Assembly: GCF_019091455.1 (NCBI RefSeq)
Contig: NZ_JAGXJN010000017.1
Coordinates: 1-64,000 of the forward strand
Length of the DNA stretch: 64,000 nucleotides
Direction: 5' to 3'
Origin: Chitinophaga sp. GbtcB8
GTDB taxonomy: Bacteria > Bacteroidota > Bacteroidia > Chitinophagales > Chitinophagaceae
Part shown: positions 25,790 through 33,418 of the stretch, piece after piece
How the letters are laid out: the number at the start of each line of letters is the position of its first letter
Position numbering within the stretch: the stretch's first letter is position 1
Program-made: the position numbers and the translations under genes
The notes under the pieces: generated by a model
Databases searched by the model: none
The model's input: the letters and a program-made list of their open reading frames with translations, nothing else
Told to the model about the DNA's origin: nothing

Positions 25790-26634
25790 TGCTGGTTGTA
25801 AAAGATGTTTCACTGTCGTTTGGTAATGTGCCGGTGCTAGAGCAAATGCAGCTGCAGGCGCAGCCGGGCGAGCTGTGTGTGTTGATGGGCGCTAACGGTG
25901 CCGGCAAATCTACCCTGCTGCGCACCATTGCAGGGGAGTATAAGCATTACCACGGCAGCATTCTGCTCAACGGGCAGGAGCTGCATCACATACCGGTAGA
26001 TGCGCAGGCCCGGCAACGTGCGGTGCTTTCCCAGCAGCTGAACCTGCAAATGCCTTTTACAGTGGCAGAAGTAGCGGCCATGGGCCGTTATGCTTACCGC
26101 GCAGCAGAAAGGTTATACGATAAAGAGATCATAACCTATGCCTTAAAATTATTGCAGGTATACGACCTGAAAGAACGTAGTTATCCCACGCTTTCCGGCG
26201 GGCAGCAGCAACGCGTACAAATGGCGCGGGTATTGGCGCAGCTGCTGGAAGCGCCGGACCTGCATGCTATGGACTACACCGGTAAAAAAATGCTGCTGCT
26301 GGATGAGCCGGTAACGGGCATGGATATACTCCATCAACAGCTGGCTTTACAGCTGGCCGTACAATTAAGCCGGCAAGGTGTGCTGGTAATAGCCGTACTG
26401 CACGATTTTCAGCTGGCAGCCGCTTATGCGCAGCGCATTTTTTTCCTGAAGAACGGCCGTGTATATGCACAGGGGCCGGTAGATACCGTATTATCGCCCC
26501 TGCATATCAAGCATTGTTTTGGAGTGGATGTATCGGTGCTGCATCATTCATTGTGTGCTTATCCCCTGGTGGTTACCAATACAGCCGCCACTTTATTTTC
26601 ATCATCTGCCCTACAGGCAACAAACGCTTATTAA
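25789..26634 (+). CDS. hmuV: Heme ABC transporter ATP-binding protein HmuV
   Basis: ATPase that powers heme import. The start at 25789 overlaps the hmuU stop codon; the 281-residue product begins MLVVKDVSLSFGNVPVLEQM. Walker A is GANGAGKSTLL (about 32-42), the Q-loop region is QLNLQMPFTVAEVAAMGRY, the signature is LSGGQQQRVQMARVLAQL, and Walker B is MLLLDEPVTGMD. A short insertion (EAPDLHAMDYTGKK) between signature and Walker B is seen in HmuV proteins. The C-terminus has HCFGVDVSVLHH. It lies 5 bp upstream of hmuS. Confidence 0.94.
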   Translation: MLVVKDVSLSFGNVPVLEQMQLQAQPGELCVLMGANGAGKSTLLRTIAGEYKHYHGSILLNGQELHHIPVDAQARQRAVLSQQLNLQMPFTVAEVAAMGRYAYRAAERLYDKEIITYALKLLQVYDLKERSYPTLSGGQQQRVQMARVLAQLLEAPDLHAMDYTGKKMLLLDEPVTGMDILHQQLALQLAVQLSRQGVLVIAVLHDFQLAAAYAQRIFFLKNGRVYAQGPVDTVLSPLHIKHCFGVDVSVLHHSLCAYPLVVTNTAATLFSSSALQATNAY

Positions 26635-26639
26635 TAACC

Positions 26640-27677
26640 ATGAACAATACAATTACCAATAACCTGAAAGCTCAATGGCAGGTTTACCGCCAGCAAAATC
26701 CGAAAACCAGGATCCGGGATGCCGCCCGCGCCCTGCAGGTAAGCGAAGGCCAGCTGGTAGCCGCCTGCACCGGGAGCACAGTACTGCATTTACAGAATGA
26801 TTACCCCGCTTTGCTGCAACGCATGCCGGGCATAGGAAAAGTAATGGTGCTTACCCGCAATGAAAGCTGCGTAATGGAAAGGAAAGGTGTGTTTGAAGAT
26901 GTGCGCACAGAAAGCCGCCATGTAGGCGTGGTAGTAGGTAAAGATATAGACCTGCGCATGTTCTTTTCAAAATGGATACATGGGTTTGCCGTAAAGGATG
27001 ATGAAGCGCTGGGCTTCAAAAACTCCTTACAGGTATTTGACGGGCAGGGTAATGCCGTGATCAAAATATATACGGTGGCGGATACTAACCTGGCCACCTG
27101 GGAGCAGCTGGTGCAGGACTTTACCGCAGAGGAACAAGCTGCTGATATTACTATTACGCCTGCCGCTGCCGCACCCACCTATTCGCAAACGATAGATGCC
27201 AAAGCATTTTTGGATGAGTGGGCAGCATTGCAGGATACGCACGACTTTTTTCCGCTGCTCAATAAATACAAAGCCGGCCGCCTGCATGCGCTGGAAATAG
27301 CAGAAGGCCGCTTTACCCGCAAGGTAGCTGTTACCTGTGTAAAACTGCTGCTGGAACAGGCTGCAGCCAGCGGCCTGGAAATTATGGTATTTGTGAGCAA
27401 CCATGGCAACATTGAAATTCACACCGGGCCGGTACATAAGATCGTGGAAATACCAGGATGGATCAATGTAATGGACCCTGACTTTAACCTGCACCTGAAA
27501 ACAGATGATATTGCCCAATGCTGGGTAGTAGAAAAACCATCTGCAGACGGTACGGTTACTTCTATAGAAGTATTTGATGCAAATAATGAAATGATCGTAC
27601 AATTCTTTGGCAAGCGTAAGCCCGGCCAGCCGGAGCTGGCGCAGTGGCGGGAGCTGGTGCATTCCTTTTCCCTTTAG
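26640..27677 (+). CDS. hmuS: Hemin-degrading factor HmuS/ChuS family
   Basis: Cytoplasmic heme-binding protein of the HemS/ChuS/HmuS family, which accepts imported heme and in some species releases iron. The 345-residue length equals the two-repeat family members. The ATG at 26640 follows the hmuV stop after 5 bp. Repeat 1 (about 1-160) has MPGIGKVMVLTRNESCVMER and VGVVVGKDIDLRMFFSKWIH; repeat 2 (about 185-345) has MVFVSNHGNIEIHTGPVHKI and INVMDPDFNLHLKTDDIAQC, which carry the conserved heme-pocket region. Its presence is the best evidence that the ABC genes carry heme. Confidence 0.93.
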   Translation: MNNTITNNLKAQWQVYRQQNPKTRIRDAARALQVSEGQLVAACTGSTVLHLQNDYPALLQRMPGIGKVMVLTRNESCVMERKGVFEDVRTESRHVGVVVGKDIDLRMFFSKWIHGFAVKDDEALGFKNSLQVFDGQGNAVIKIYTVADTNLATWEQLVQDFTAEEQAADITITPAAAAPTYSQTIDAKAFLDEWAALQDTHDFFPLLNKYKAGRLHALEIAEGRFTRKVAVTCVKLLLEQAAASGLEIMVFVSNHGNIEIHTGPVHKIVEIPGWINVMDPDFNLHLKTDDIAQCWVVEKPSADGTVTSIEVFDANNEMIVQFFGKRKPGQPELAQWRELVHSFSL

Positions 27678-27724
27678 CGTAAATACTTTTCCTGATCCGA
27701 TCATCACTACTACTTACTGCTGCT

Positions 27725-27732
27725 TATTTTTG
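27725..27732 (+). promoter_or_regulatory. -7 box candidate for the second heme unit
   Basis: TATTTTTG matches TAnnTTTG exactly, 48 bp after hmuS and 165 bp before the next gene. No clear -33 TTTG lies at 19 nt. It would produce a leader of about 158 nt. Confidence 0.35.
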
Positions 27733-27809
27733 TATTGCCGTTCTCCGCCGGCGTATATAACAACATCTTTTTTCAGCATAATAGTTTTTTACGAATCTAT
27801 GAAACCCAT

Positions 27810-27863
27810 CTGTCTGCCCGCTATGCCGGCCAGGTACTTGCATGCGTATGGCGGGTATGACAG
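27810..27863 (+). other. Long hairpin in the leader before the 104-aa gene
   Basis: CTGTC (27810-27814) pairs with GACAG (27859-27863). Inside, CCCGCTATGC pairs with GCGTATGGCGGG over about ten positions with two G-T pairs and one bulge. No T-run follows, so it is not a terminator. It lies 34 nt before the start codon of the small gene. Confidence 0.45.
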
Positions 27864-27896
27864 GCCAATAACAGCAGTTTGTTAAACAAGTAGTGT

Positions 27897-28211
27897 ATGT
27901 GCGAAACCAGGATACTGGCCCGGAAAGGCCAGATGCATATAGGACATTGTATGCATTGTAAAACCGTTTTTCTGTGGCATGGCAATGTACTGCTGCATTT
28001 TACCCCGAACGACTTTGTACAGTTCAGCAAAACGCTGGAACACCGGGAATTTTGCGATCACTCGCTGCCTTTTCCGGATGATGAGGAAAGGGTGATCATT
28101 CACACGCCCTGCCAGGATATCAGCTTCACCTTTACCAAAGCGGAATGGGAAGCCCTGCGGGCAGCGGTGGAAGAGGCTTTGCTGATGCAGCAGGTGTATG
28201 CGCTGATATAA
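27897..28211 (+). CDS. Small Cys/His-containing protein of unknown function
   Basis: A 104-residue cytoplasmic protein with no signal peptide. It has a striking N-terminal cluster, MHIGHCMHCKTVFLWHGNVL, with a CxxC pair and three His, and further His and Cys residues later (EHREFCDHSLPF, IIHTPCQDISFTF). The C-terminal helix is EWEALRAAVEEALLMQQVYA. I believe it is a Bacteroidota-restricted family (possibly a DUF), but cannot name it with certainty. It lies between hmuS and the receptor gene, 27 bp upstream of the latter, so a metal- or heme-related role is plausible from context only. Confidence 0.75.
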   Translation: MCETRILARKGQMHIGHCMHCKTVFLWHGNVLLHFTPNDFVQFSKTLEHREFCDHSLPFPDDEERVIIHTPCQDISFTFTKAEWEALRAAVEEALLMQQVYALI

Positions 28212-28238
28212 GCATACCAACAATAAATCAAATACCTG

Positions 28239-30281
28239 ATGAAACAATTGATGGCACTATTCTTTTGCTGCCTCCTATGCCGCATAAACAGTTTTGCGCA
28301 GGATACCACTGTTCAGTTAAAGGATGTGGTAGTAACCGGGCAATACCAGGCCCAGTCTGTTAAACAATCCGTGTACCGGGTGCGCACCATTAACAGCGAA
28401 CGTATTCAGCAACGGGGCGCTACGGATGTATTGGGGGTGATAAGCAATGAGCTGGGTATCCGCTTGTCTAACGATGCTACGCTGGGAGAAACAGATGTAG
28501 AGCTCATGGGCATGCCGGGCCAGAATGTAAAGGTATTGCTGGATGGCGTACCGCTGGTAGACCGTGGCAGCACCAAACAAAGCTTAAGCCAGGTAGATGT
28601 TAACTCCATTGAACGTATTGAAATTGTAGAAGGACCTATGTCTGTAGTATATGGTACAGATGCGCTGGCCGGCGTCATTAACATCATCACAAAAAAACGT
28701 ACGGATAACCTGACGGTTACAGCCCGCGTGCAGGAAGAAACCGTGGGTACGGAGTACAAGCCCTTTAATAACAAAGGGCTGCATAACGAAAACATAGGCC
28801 TGCAATGGGGCCATGGCGGCTGGTTTGCCAATGGCGGTTATACCCGTAATAATTTTGGCGGCTGGCAGGGCGATTATACCGGCCGTAAAAAAGAATGGCA
28901 TCCGAAAGACCAGTCTTTTGCCAGTGGGATGTTAGGTTACGGCAACCGTACCTGGGAAGTATGGTACCGGCTGGATTACCTGCATGAGAATATTAAAAAC
29001 CAGGGCGATATTAATACCGGCAACTACAAAGCCACTGACCAGTTTTTTTATACCAACCGTTATACCCACCAGGCGCAGGCCGCCTGGAAACCCGGTGAGC
29101 GCCTGAGTGTGAACGGAGCGCTCTCTTACCAGGACTATCAGCGTAAAACAGAAACCACCATTAAAGATTTTCGTACCAATATCGCTACGCTGTCGGGCGA
29201 TGCCAGTGCACAGGACGTATCTAAGTTCAGTACCATTTTTTTCAGGGGCACCGTACAATATAAAATATCAGATGGGGTATCATTGCAACCGGGTGTGGAA
29301 TATAAAAGAGATGCCAGCAGCGGCCAGCGTATTGAAGGCTCGCCGGTGATCAGTGATTATGCCTTTTTCGCATCTGCAGAAGTGAAACCGGCGGCCTGGC
29401 TCAACATCAGGCCAGGGCTGCGTTTCAGTAAAAATTCTGTGTATGATGCGCCGCCCCTGATCCCTTCCGTTAATACCAAATTTGCATTAAGAAAAGACCT
29501 GGACCTGCGCCTGTCTTACGCGCGTGGTTTCCGGGCGCCTGCATTACGCGAATTATATTTTTACTTCTTTGATGCCAGCCATTCCATTAAAGGAAATCCC
29601 AGCCTGAAGGCGGAATATTCGCACAGCGCAAACGGCTCACTTAGCTGGCAGGTCCTTAGTAAAGATCCGCTGCATTACACCATTGCTTTGAGCGGTTTTT
29701 ATAATGATTTCAATAACCTCATAGATATTGGGTATGATGCGGCTGACCCCAGTATCAGCACTTACATCAACATCAATAAGTTTAAAACTACCGGGGGCAT
29801 GCTGGAACATACCCTGCAATGGAAAAACCTGCAGGCCACGGTAGGATTTCTGTACATAGGCCGCTACAACCGTTTTGCAGATGATACGGCTTATGCCAAA
29901 ACGGGCAGCCCGCCCACCTTTACGTGGACGCCGGAAGTAAATGCAAATATCATCTATCACATTAAGCGTATAGGCGCTACCGTAAATGTGTTCTACAAGT
30001 TCAGCGGGGTACGGCCTACCTATGAGCTGGTGACTGTAAATAATGCGGAAGTAGTGCACCTGGCAAAAACAGCTGCTTTTCATTATGCGGATGTTACGGC
30101 TTCCAAACGCATTAACAAATACCTGACACTGAATGCAGGGGTGAAAAATGCGCTGAATGTGGACCGGCTTAAAAGCACCTCTGCAGATATCGGGCAGGCG
30201 CATAGCACAGGCGGCCCGGTGTTAATGTGGTATGGGCGCTCTTACTTCCTGGGGCTGAATTTCCGCTGGGCAAAAAATTAA
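28239..30281 (+). CDS. TonB-dependent receptor, probable heme receptor
   Basis: The 680-residue outer membrane transporter has a signal peptide (about 1-20, LMALFFCCLLCRINSFAQ), the plug domain (about 25-150: VKLLDGVPLVDRGSTKQSLS preceded by MPGQN; RIEIVEGPMSVVYGTDALAG), and a barrel with SYARGFRAPALRELYFYFFD, the FRAP/NPxL-type motif shared by HmuR/BtuB-like heme and cobalamin receptors. It ends SYFLGLNFRWAKN. It lacks the carboxypeptidase-like extension of SusC proteins. The adjacent HmuY and hmuTUVS genes suggest heme as ligand. Confidence 0.9.
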   Translation: MKQLMALFFCCLLCRINSFAQDTTVQLKDVVVTGQYQAQSVKQSVYRVRTINSERIQQRGATDVLGVISNELGIRLSNDATLGETDVELMGMPGQNVKVLLDGVPLVDRGSTKQSLSQVDVNSIERIEIVEGPMSVVYGTDALAGVINIITKKRTDNLTVTARVQEETVGTEYKPFNNKGLHNENIGLQWGHGGWFANGGYTRNNFGGWQGDYTGRKKEWHPKDQSFASGMLGYGNRTWEVWYRLDYLHENIKNQGDINTGNYKATDQFFYTNRYTHQAQAAWKPGERLSVNGALSYQDYQRKTETTIKDFRTNIATLSGDASAQDVSKFSTIFFRGTVQYKISDGVSLQPGVEYKRDASSGQRIEGSPVISDYAFFASAEVKPAAWLNIRPGLRFSKNSVYDAPPLIPSVNTKFALRKDLDLRLSYARGFRAPALRELYFYFFDASHSIKGNPSLKAEYSHSANGSLSWQVLSKDPLHYTIALSGFYNDFNNLIDIGYDAADPSISTYININKFKTTGGMLEHTLQWKNLQATVGFLYIGRYNRFADDTAYAKTGSPPTFTWTPEVNANIIYHIKRIGATVNVFYKFSGVRPTYELVTVNNAEVVHLAKTAAFHYADVTASKRINKYLTLNAGVKNALNVDRLKSTSADIGQAHSTGGPVLMWYGRSYFLGLNFRWAKN

Positions 30282-30311
30282 GCATTAATAATTAAGCATT
30301 AATAAATAGAA
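30279..30311. repeat. Tandem word repeat ATTAAGCATTAATA at receptor 3' end
   Basis: Two copies of the 14-mer ATTAAGCATTAATA lie in tandem right at the receptor stop codon (the TAA is part of the first copy), filling the gap to the hmuY homologue. It looks like one arm of the word-built elements, without an opposing arm. Confidence 0.55.
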
Positions 30312-30312
30312 C

Positions 30313-31386
30313 ATGTACACAACAAAACATTTACAGGCAGGTGGGCAGCGTATGCGGCAGATTTTTGTATGCCTTACCTTAATAGCAGCACTCAGCGCCT
30401 GCAGCAATGATGATGATACTATACCGGTTATACCACCTTCCGATGGTTCCGAAATGAAGCTGGATGGCGGTGGCGGCACCGGCGCGCCCAATGCGGTGTT
30501 TGTAGATCTGAGCGCAGCCAAACAAACTTCAGTAGCCCGCATAAGCTGGGATCTTGGATTTTATAGCGGCGCAGATTACCGTGTGATCCTGAACTATACC
30601 TCTTCCCTGTCTGTAAAAGCCCTGGCTAAAACAGATCTTACACAGGTTAGCCTGACGGATACCGTTGGTATTAGCCTGGCCCTGGGACAGGGAGCCGGCA
30701 CCCTGGATATGGTGGACGATGTATATGGCGACCTGTCCAAAACAGCCATAGCAGCGGTATCTGCTACGGACGCGGAAAACAAGGTATACCTGGTAAAACC
30801 GGAAACGGCCAATGCTGCAGATCCAAAAACCTGGTATAAAATAAAGATCAGCCGTAATGGTAGCGGTTATAAGCTGCAATACGCCAGGCTGGATGAAACA
30901 GCCATTCAAACTGCTGATATCAGCAAGGACGGCAACTTTAATTTTACCTTCTATTCCTTCACCACCAATAAGGTGGTAACGGTGGAGCCTAAAAAAGCGG
31001 AATGGGACATTCAATGGTCATACGGTGTGTACCTGACCGGCGGTGGCGGGGTGTTCTTACCTTACCTGTTCTCTGATTTTGTGTACAGTAACAACCTTGC
31101 CGGTGTACAGGCAGCAGAAGCCACTACGGCCGATGGGTTTAGCTATGATACCTTTGCAGCTGCGGACCTTTCCAATACCAAACTGGTATACAGCGCTACC
31201 CGCGATGCTATTGGCAGTAAATGGCGGGTAACTTCCGGGGCAACGGTAGGCATAAAAACAGACCGCTTTTACGTGGTAAAAGATGCCGGCGGCAACTACT
31301 ATAAGCTGAAGTTCATCAGTGCCGGGATAGGGCAGGATGGCGGCCAGCGCGGATATCCTGAAATTGCGTATAAATTGATAAAGTAA
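30313..31386 (+). CDS. hmuY: HmuY family heme-binding lipoprotein
   Basis: HmuY proteins are surface lipoproteins that take heme from host or environmental hemoproteins and pass it to the TonB receptor. The 357-residue product has a lipoprotein signal (lipobox LSAC, Cys about 31). The ATG at 30352 is an alternative start that puts the hydrophobic core right at the N-terminus. The body has the HmuY-type beta-rich sequence FVDLSAAKQTSVARISWDLG, then KTWYKIKISRNGSGYKLQYA, and a final DRFYVVKDAGGNYYKLKFIS. It is longer than the Porphyromonas protein but typical for Chitinophagaceae. A strong terminator follows. Confidence 0.88.
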   Translation: MYTTKHLQAGGQRMRQIFVCLTLIAALSACSNDDDTIPVIPPSDGSEMKLDGGGGTGAPNAVFVDLSAAKQTSVARISWDLGFYSGADYRVILNYTSSLSVKALAKTDLTQVSLTDTVGISLALGQGAGTLDMVDDVYGDLSKTAIAAVSATDAENKVYLVKPETANAADPKTWYKIKISRNGSGYKLQYARLDETAIQTADISKDGNFNFTFYSFTTNKVVTVEPKKAEWDIQWSYGVYLTGGGGVFLPYLFSDFVYSNNLAGVQAAEATTADGFSYDTFAAADLSNTKLVYSATRDAIGSKWRVTSGATVGIKTDRFYVVKDAGGNYYKLKFISAGIGQDGGQRGYPEIAYKLIK

Positions 31387-31405
31387 GTGTGAAAAGCACA
31401 AGGGC

Positions 31406-31434
31406 AGGGGTTGGCGTTAGCCGGCCCCTTTTTT
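31406..31434 (+). terminator. Intrinsic terminator ending the heme region
   Basis: AGGGGTTGGC and GCCGGCCCCT form a 10-bp stem with two G-T pairs and a GTTA loop, followed by TTTTTT. It is 20 bp after the hmuY stop codon. Confidence 0.9.
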
Positions 31435-31507
31435 ATGCCTGCCGGTTATCCGGTAAAAGTGACAGCAGTATGGGCGGTGGTATATTTATTGATATCTTTA
31501 GTGCATT

Positions 31508-32431
31508 ATGGAATTCAAGGATTATTATAAAATACTGGGCGTAGAGAAGGGGGCAACAGAAGCGGAGCTGAAAAAGGCTTACCGCAAGCTGGCTGTCAAG
31601 TATCACCCGGATAAAAATCCTGGTGACAAAGCGGCAGAGGAAAAGTTCAAGGAAATAAACGAAGCATACGAGGTGCTGGGCGATCCTGAAAAACGGAAAA
31701 AGTACGACCGGCTGGGTGAGAACTGGAAAAATTACGAGCAGCACGGCGGCCGCGCCCAGGATTATGACTGGGGCCAATGGGGCAGCGGCGGCCAAACCTA
31801 TAGCTACCAGGGGAATGCGGAAGATATGTTTGGCGGGGAAGGCGGTTTTTCCGACTTCTTTGAACAGCTGTTCGGCCGGTCTTTTGGCGGCGGCAGCAAG
31901 CGCCAGCAAAGAGCCACACGGGGCCAGGATATTGCGGCTAACATGGAAGTATCCCTGGAGGATGCCTATGCAGGTGGCCCTAAGCAGGTGAACGTAAACG
32001 GATCACGGTTAAATATAAAGCTCAAACCCGGCCTGTATGAAGGGCAGGTGATACGCCTGAAAGGCAAGGGAGTACCGGGCCGCAACGGGGCAGAAAACGG
32101 CGACCTGCTCATTACCATACATTTAGCGCCGCACCCGCAGTTTGAGCTGAAAGGCCAGGATGTGTATGCTGATGTACCGGTAGACCTTTATACAGCTGTA
32201 CTGGGCGGTAAAATTGCCGTGCAGGGCCTTGGCGGACCGTTGAATATGAATATCCCGGCAGGCACCGACAGCGGGCGGATCTTTCGCCTGAAAGGCATGG
32301 GCATGCCATCCTTCAATAATGCCTCCCAGCCGGGAGACTTGTACCTGACGGCCATGATCCACATTCCCCAGCATTTGAGCGAACAGGAAAAGGAGCTGTT
32401 CACACAGCTGGCTAACCTGCAAAAGAAATAA
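31508..32431 (+). CDS. DnaJ C-terminal-domain co-chaperone, CbpA-like
   Basis: A J-domain protein that stimulates DnaK. The 307-residue product has a J domain (1-70) with the HPD motif in KYHPDKNPGDKAAEEKFKEI, a Gly-rich linker (about 95-135, MFGGEGGFSDFFEQLFGRSF), and the two C-terminal substrate-binding beta domains (about 140-300, GPKQVNVNGSRLNIKLKPGL). The zinc-finger Cys repeats of DnaJ are absent, which places it with CbpA. Some CbpA proteins also bind curved DNA; this cannot be judged here. It stands alone after the heme-region terminator. Confidence 0.92.
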   Translation: MEFKDYYKILGVEKGATEAELKKAYRKLAVKYHPDKNPGDKAAEEKFKEINEAYEVLGDPEKRKKYDRLGENWKNYEQHGGRAQDYDWGQWGSGGQTYSYQGNAEDMFGGEGGFSDFFEQLFGRSFGGGSKRQQRATRGQDIAANMEVSLEDAYAGGPKQVNVNGSRLNIKLKPGLYEGQVIRLKGKGVPGRNGAENGDLLITIHLAPHPQFELKGQDVYADVPVDLYTAVLGGKIAVQGLGGPLNMNIPAGTDSGRIFRLKGMGMPSFNNASQPGDLYLTAMIHIPQHLSEQEKELFTQLANLQKK

Positions 32432-32535
32432 CCCGCCAGGGTAAAACATGATTCAGCAGATTTTTTGACAGACAGCAGTAAAAGCGTACTGAACAAACAA
32501 CAATTGTTGTAAATTTAGCTTTAAACCCAATTTGA

Positions 32536-32994
32536 ATGATCATTAACGGTAATGGCCATACCAATAAGAAATGCATATTGGTGGCGGACGATGATGCCGA
32601 TGACAGGGAGTTAATAAAAGTAGCTTTTGAGGAGAATGAGGCAGATACAGCCATCTATTTTGTGGAGAATGGAGAAGAGTTAGTACACTACCTGCATCGG
32701 CAGGGGAAGTATAAAGACGAGGGAAATTATCCCTTTCCCAGCCTGATACTGCTGGACCTGAACATGCCTAAGAAAGACGGCAGGGAGGCCCTTCGTGAAA
32801 TAAAAAGTCATCAGCAGCTGAAAGCCCTGCCTATGGTCATCCTCACCACTTCTACAGCAGCCAAGGACATTGTACATTGTTATGAGCTGGGCGTGAACAG
32901 CTATATGATCAAGCCGGCTAATTTTTCCGACCTGGTGCAATTTGCAGCTATGTTACATGCTTACTGGTTTAACACCGTGCAGCTGCCTTTATAA
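32536..32994 (+). CDS. Single-domain response regulator
   Basis: The 152-residue product is a lone receiver domain: acidic pocket LVADDDADDRE near residue 16-26, the phosphoacceptor Asp in LILLDLNMPKKDGREAL (about residue 75), Thr/Ser in MVILTTSTAAKDI, and conserved Lys in NSYMIKPANF. No output domain follows. Such CheY/Rcp1-like proteins act by binding partners or in phosphorelay, often with a phytochrome-like kinase; no kinase gene is nearby. The 3' end overlaps the convergent small membrane-protein gene by 6 bp. Confidence 0.93.
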   Translation: MIINGNGHTNKKCILVADDDADDRELIKVAFEENEADTAIYFVENGEELVHYLHRQGKYKDEGNYPFPSLILLDLNMPKKDGREALREIKSHQQLKALPMVILTTSTAAKDIVHCYELGVNSYMIKPANFSDLVQFAAMLHAYWFNTVQLPL

Positions 32995-33201
32995 GACTTG
33001 TTTGAAGAAATCTGTTTCCCTTGCCCACTCAAGAAGAAAAGATACCAGGAAATAACCCGATGATATGATCATCAGTCCTAATGCAAGTAATCCAATTTTG
33101 AAGAATGCCTTAATACTAAGAAGATCTGCTGCATTTGCGGCATAGGTAAGGAGTGCGAGTAATGCGCCGGTTACGAGTAGGGTAAGGGCAATTTTTTTCA
33201 T
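32989..33201 (-). CDS. Small two-helix membrane protein
   Basis: A 70-residue product with two hydrophobic segments: MKKIALTLLVTGALLALLTY (about 4-23) and FFKIGLLALGLMIISSGYFL (about 33-52), ending in a charged tail WARETDFFKQVL. The first segment could be a signal peptide (ANAA) but the second suggests an inner-membrane protein. No family is recognised. Its end overlaps the response regulator's by 6 bp on the opposite strand. Clear hydrophobic architecture supports a real gene. Confidence 0.6.
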   Translation of the reverse strand: MKKIALTLLVTGALLALLTYAANAADLLSIKAFFKIGLLALGLMIISSGYFLVSFLLEWARETDFFKQVL

Positions 33202-33418
33202 TGATGAATTTAAATTGACGGGTATCTATATACCCTATACGAAGCATCAAAGATATCATCTTTGGCGATAGAAATAATCAAACCCGGCATGGTTTGAACT
33301 CCCTCAGAAATAATTATTTTTTTACCATGTAAAAAGGGCTGGCTAAAAGGCGCGAAGAACATTGTTGCAACATTAAAAACAGCAACCTTCAAGCCAGTAA
33401 AAAAGATGTTATAACACT
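33202..33418. other. Intergenic region with a terminator
   Basis: No convincing gene is seen in these 217 bp. The only long open frame (33392-33210, minus) reads as an unlikely protein. The region holds the terminator described next, and upstream sequence of the small membrane-protein gene. Confidence 0.5.
33330..33397 (-). terminator. Terminator after the RND efflux operon
   Basis: CTGGCTaaAAGG-type arms at 33339-33350 and 33386-33397 pair over 6 plus 4 bp with a 2-nt mismatch, enclosing a 35-nt loop. On the minus strand the stem is followed by CCCTTTTT. It lies about 20 bp past the cusA-like stop codon. Confidence 0.55.

Noticed and set aside
33210..33392. 60-codon open frame on the minus strand between the small membrane protein and the efflux pump
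   Set aside because: Composition is not protein-like, it crosses the efflux-operon terminator hairpin and no family is recognisable.
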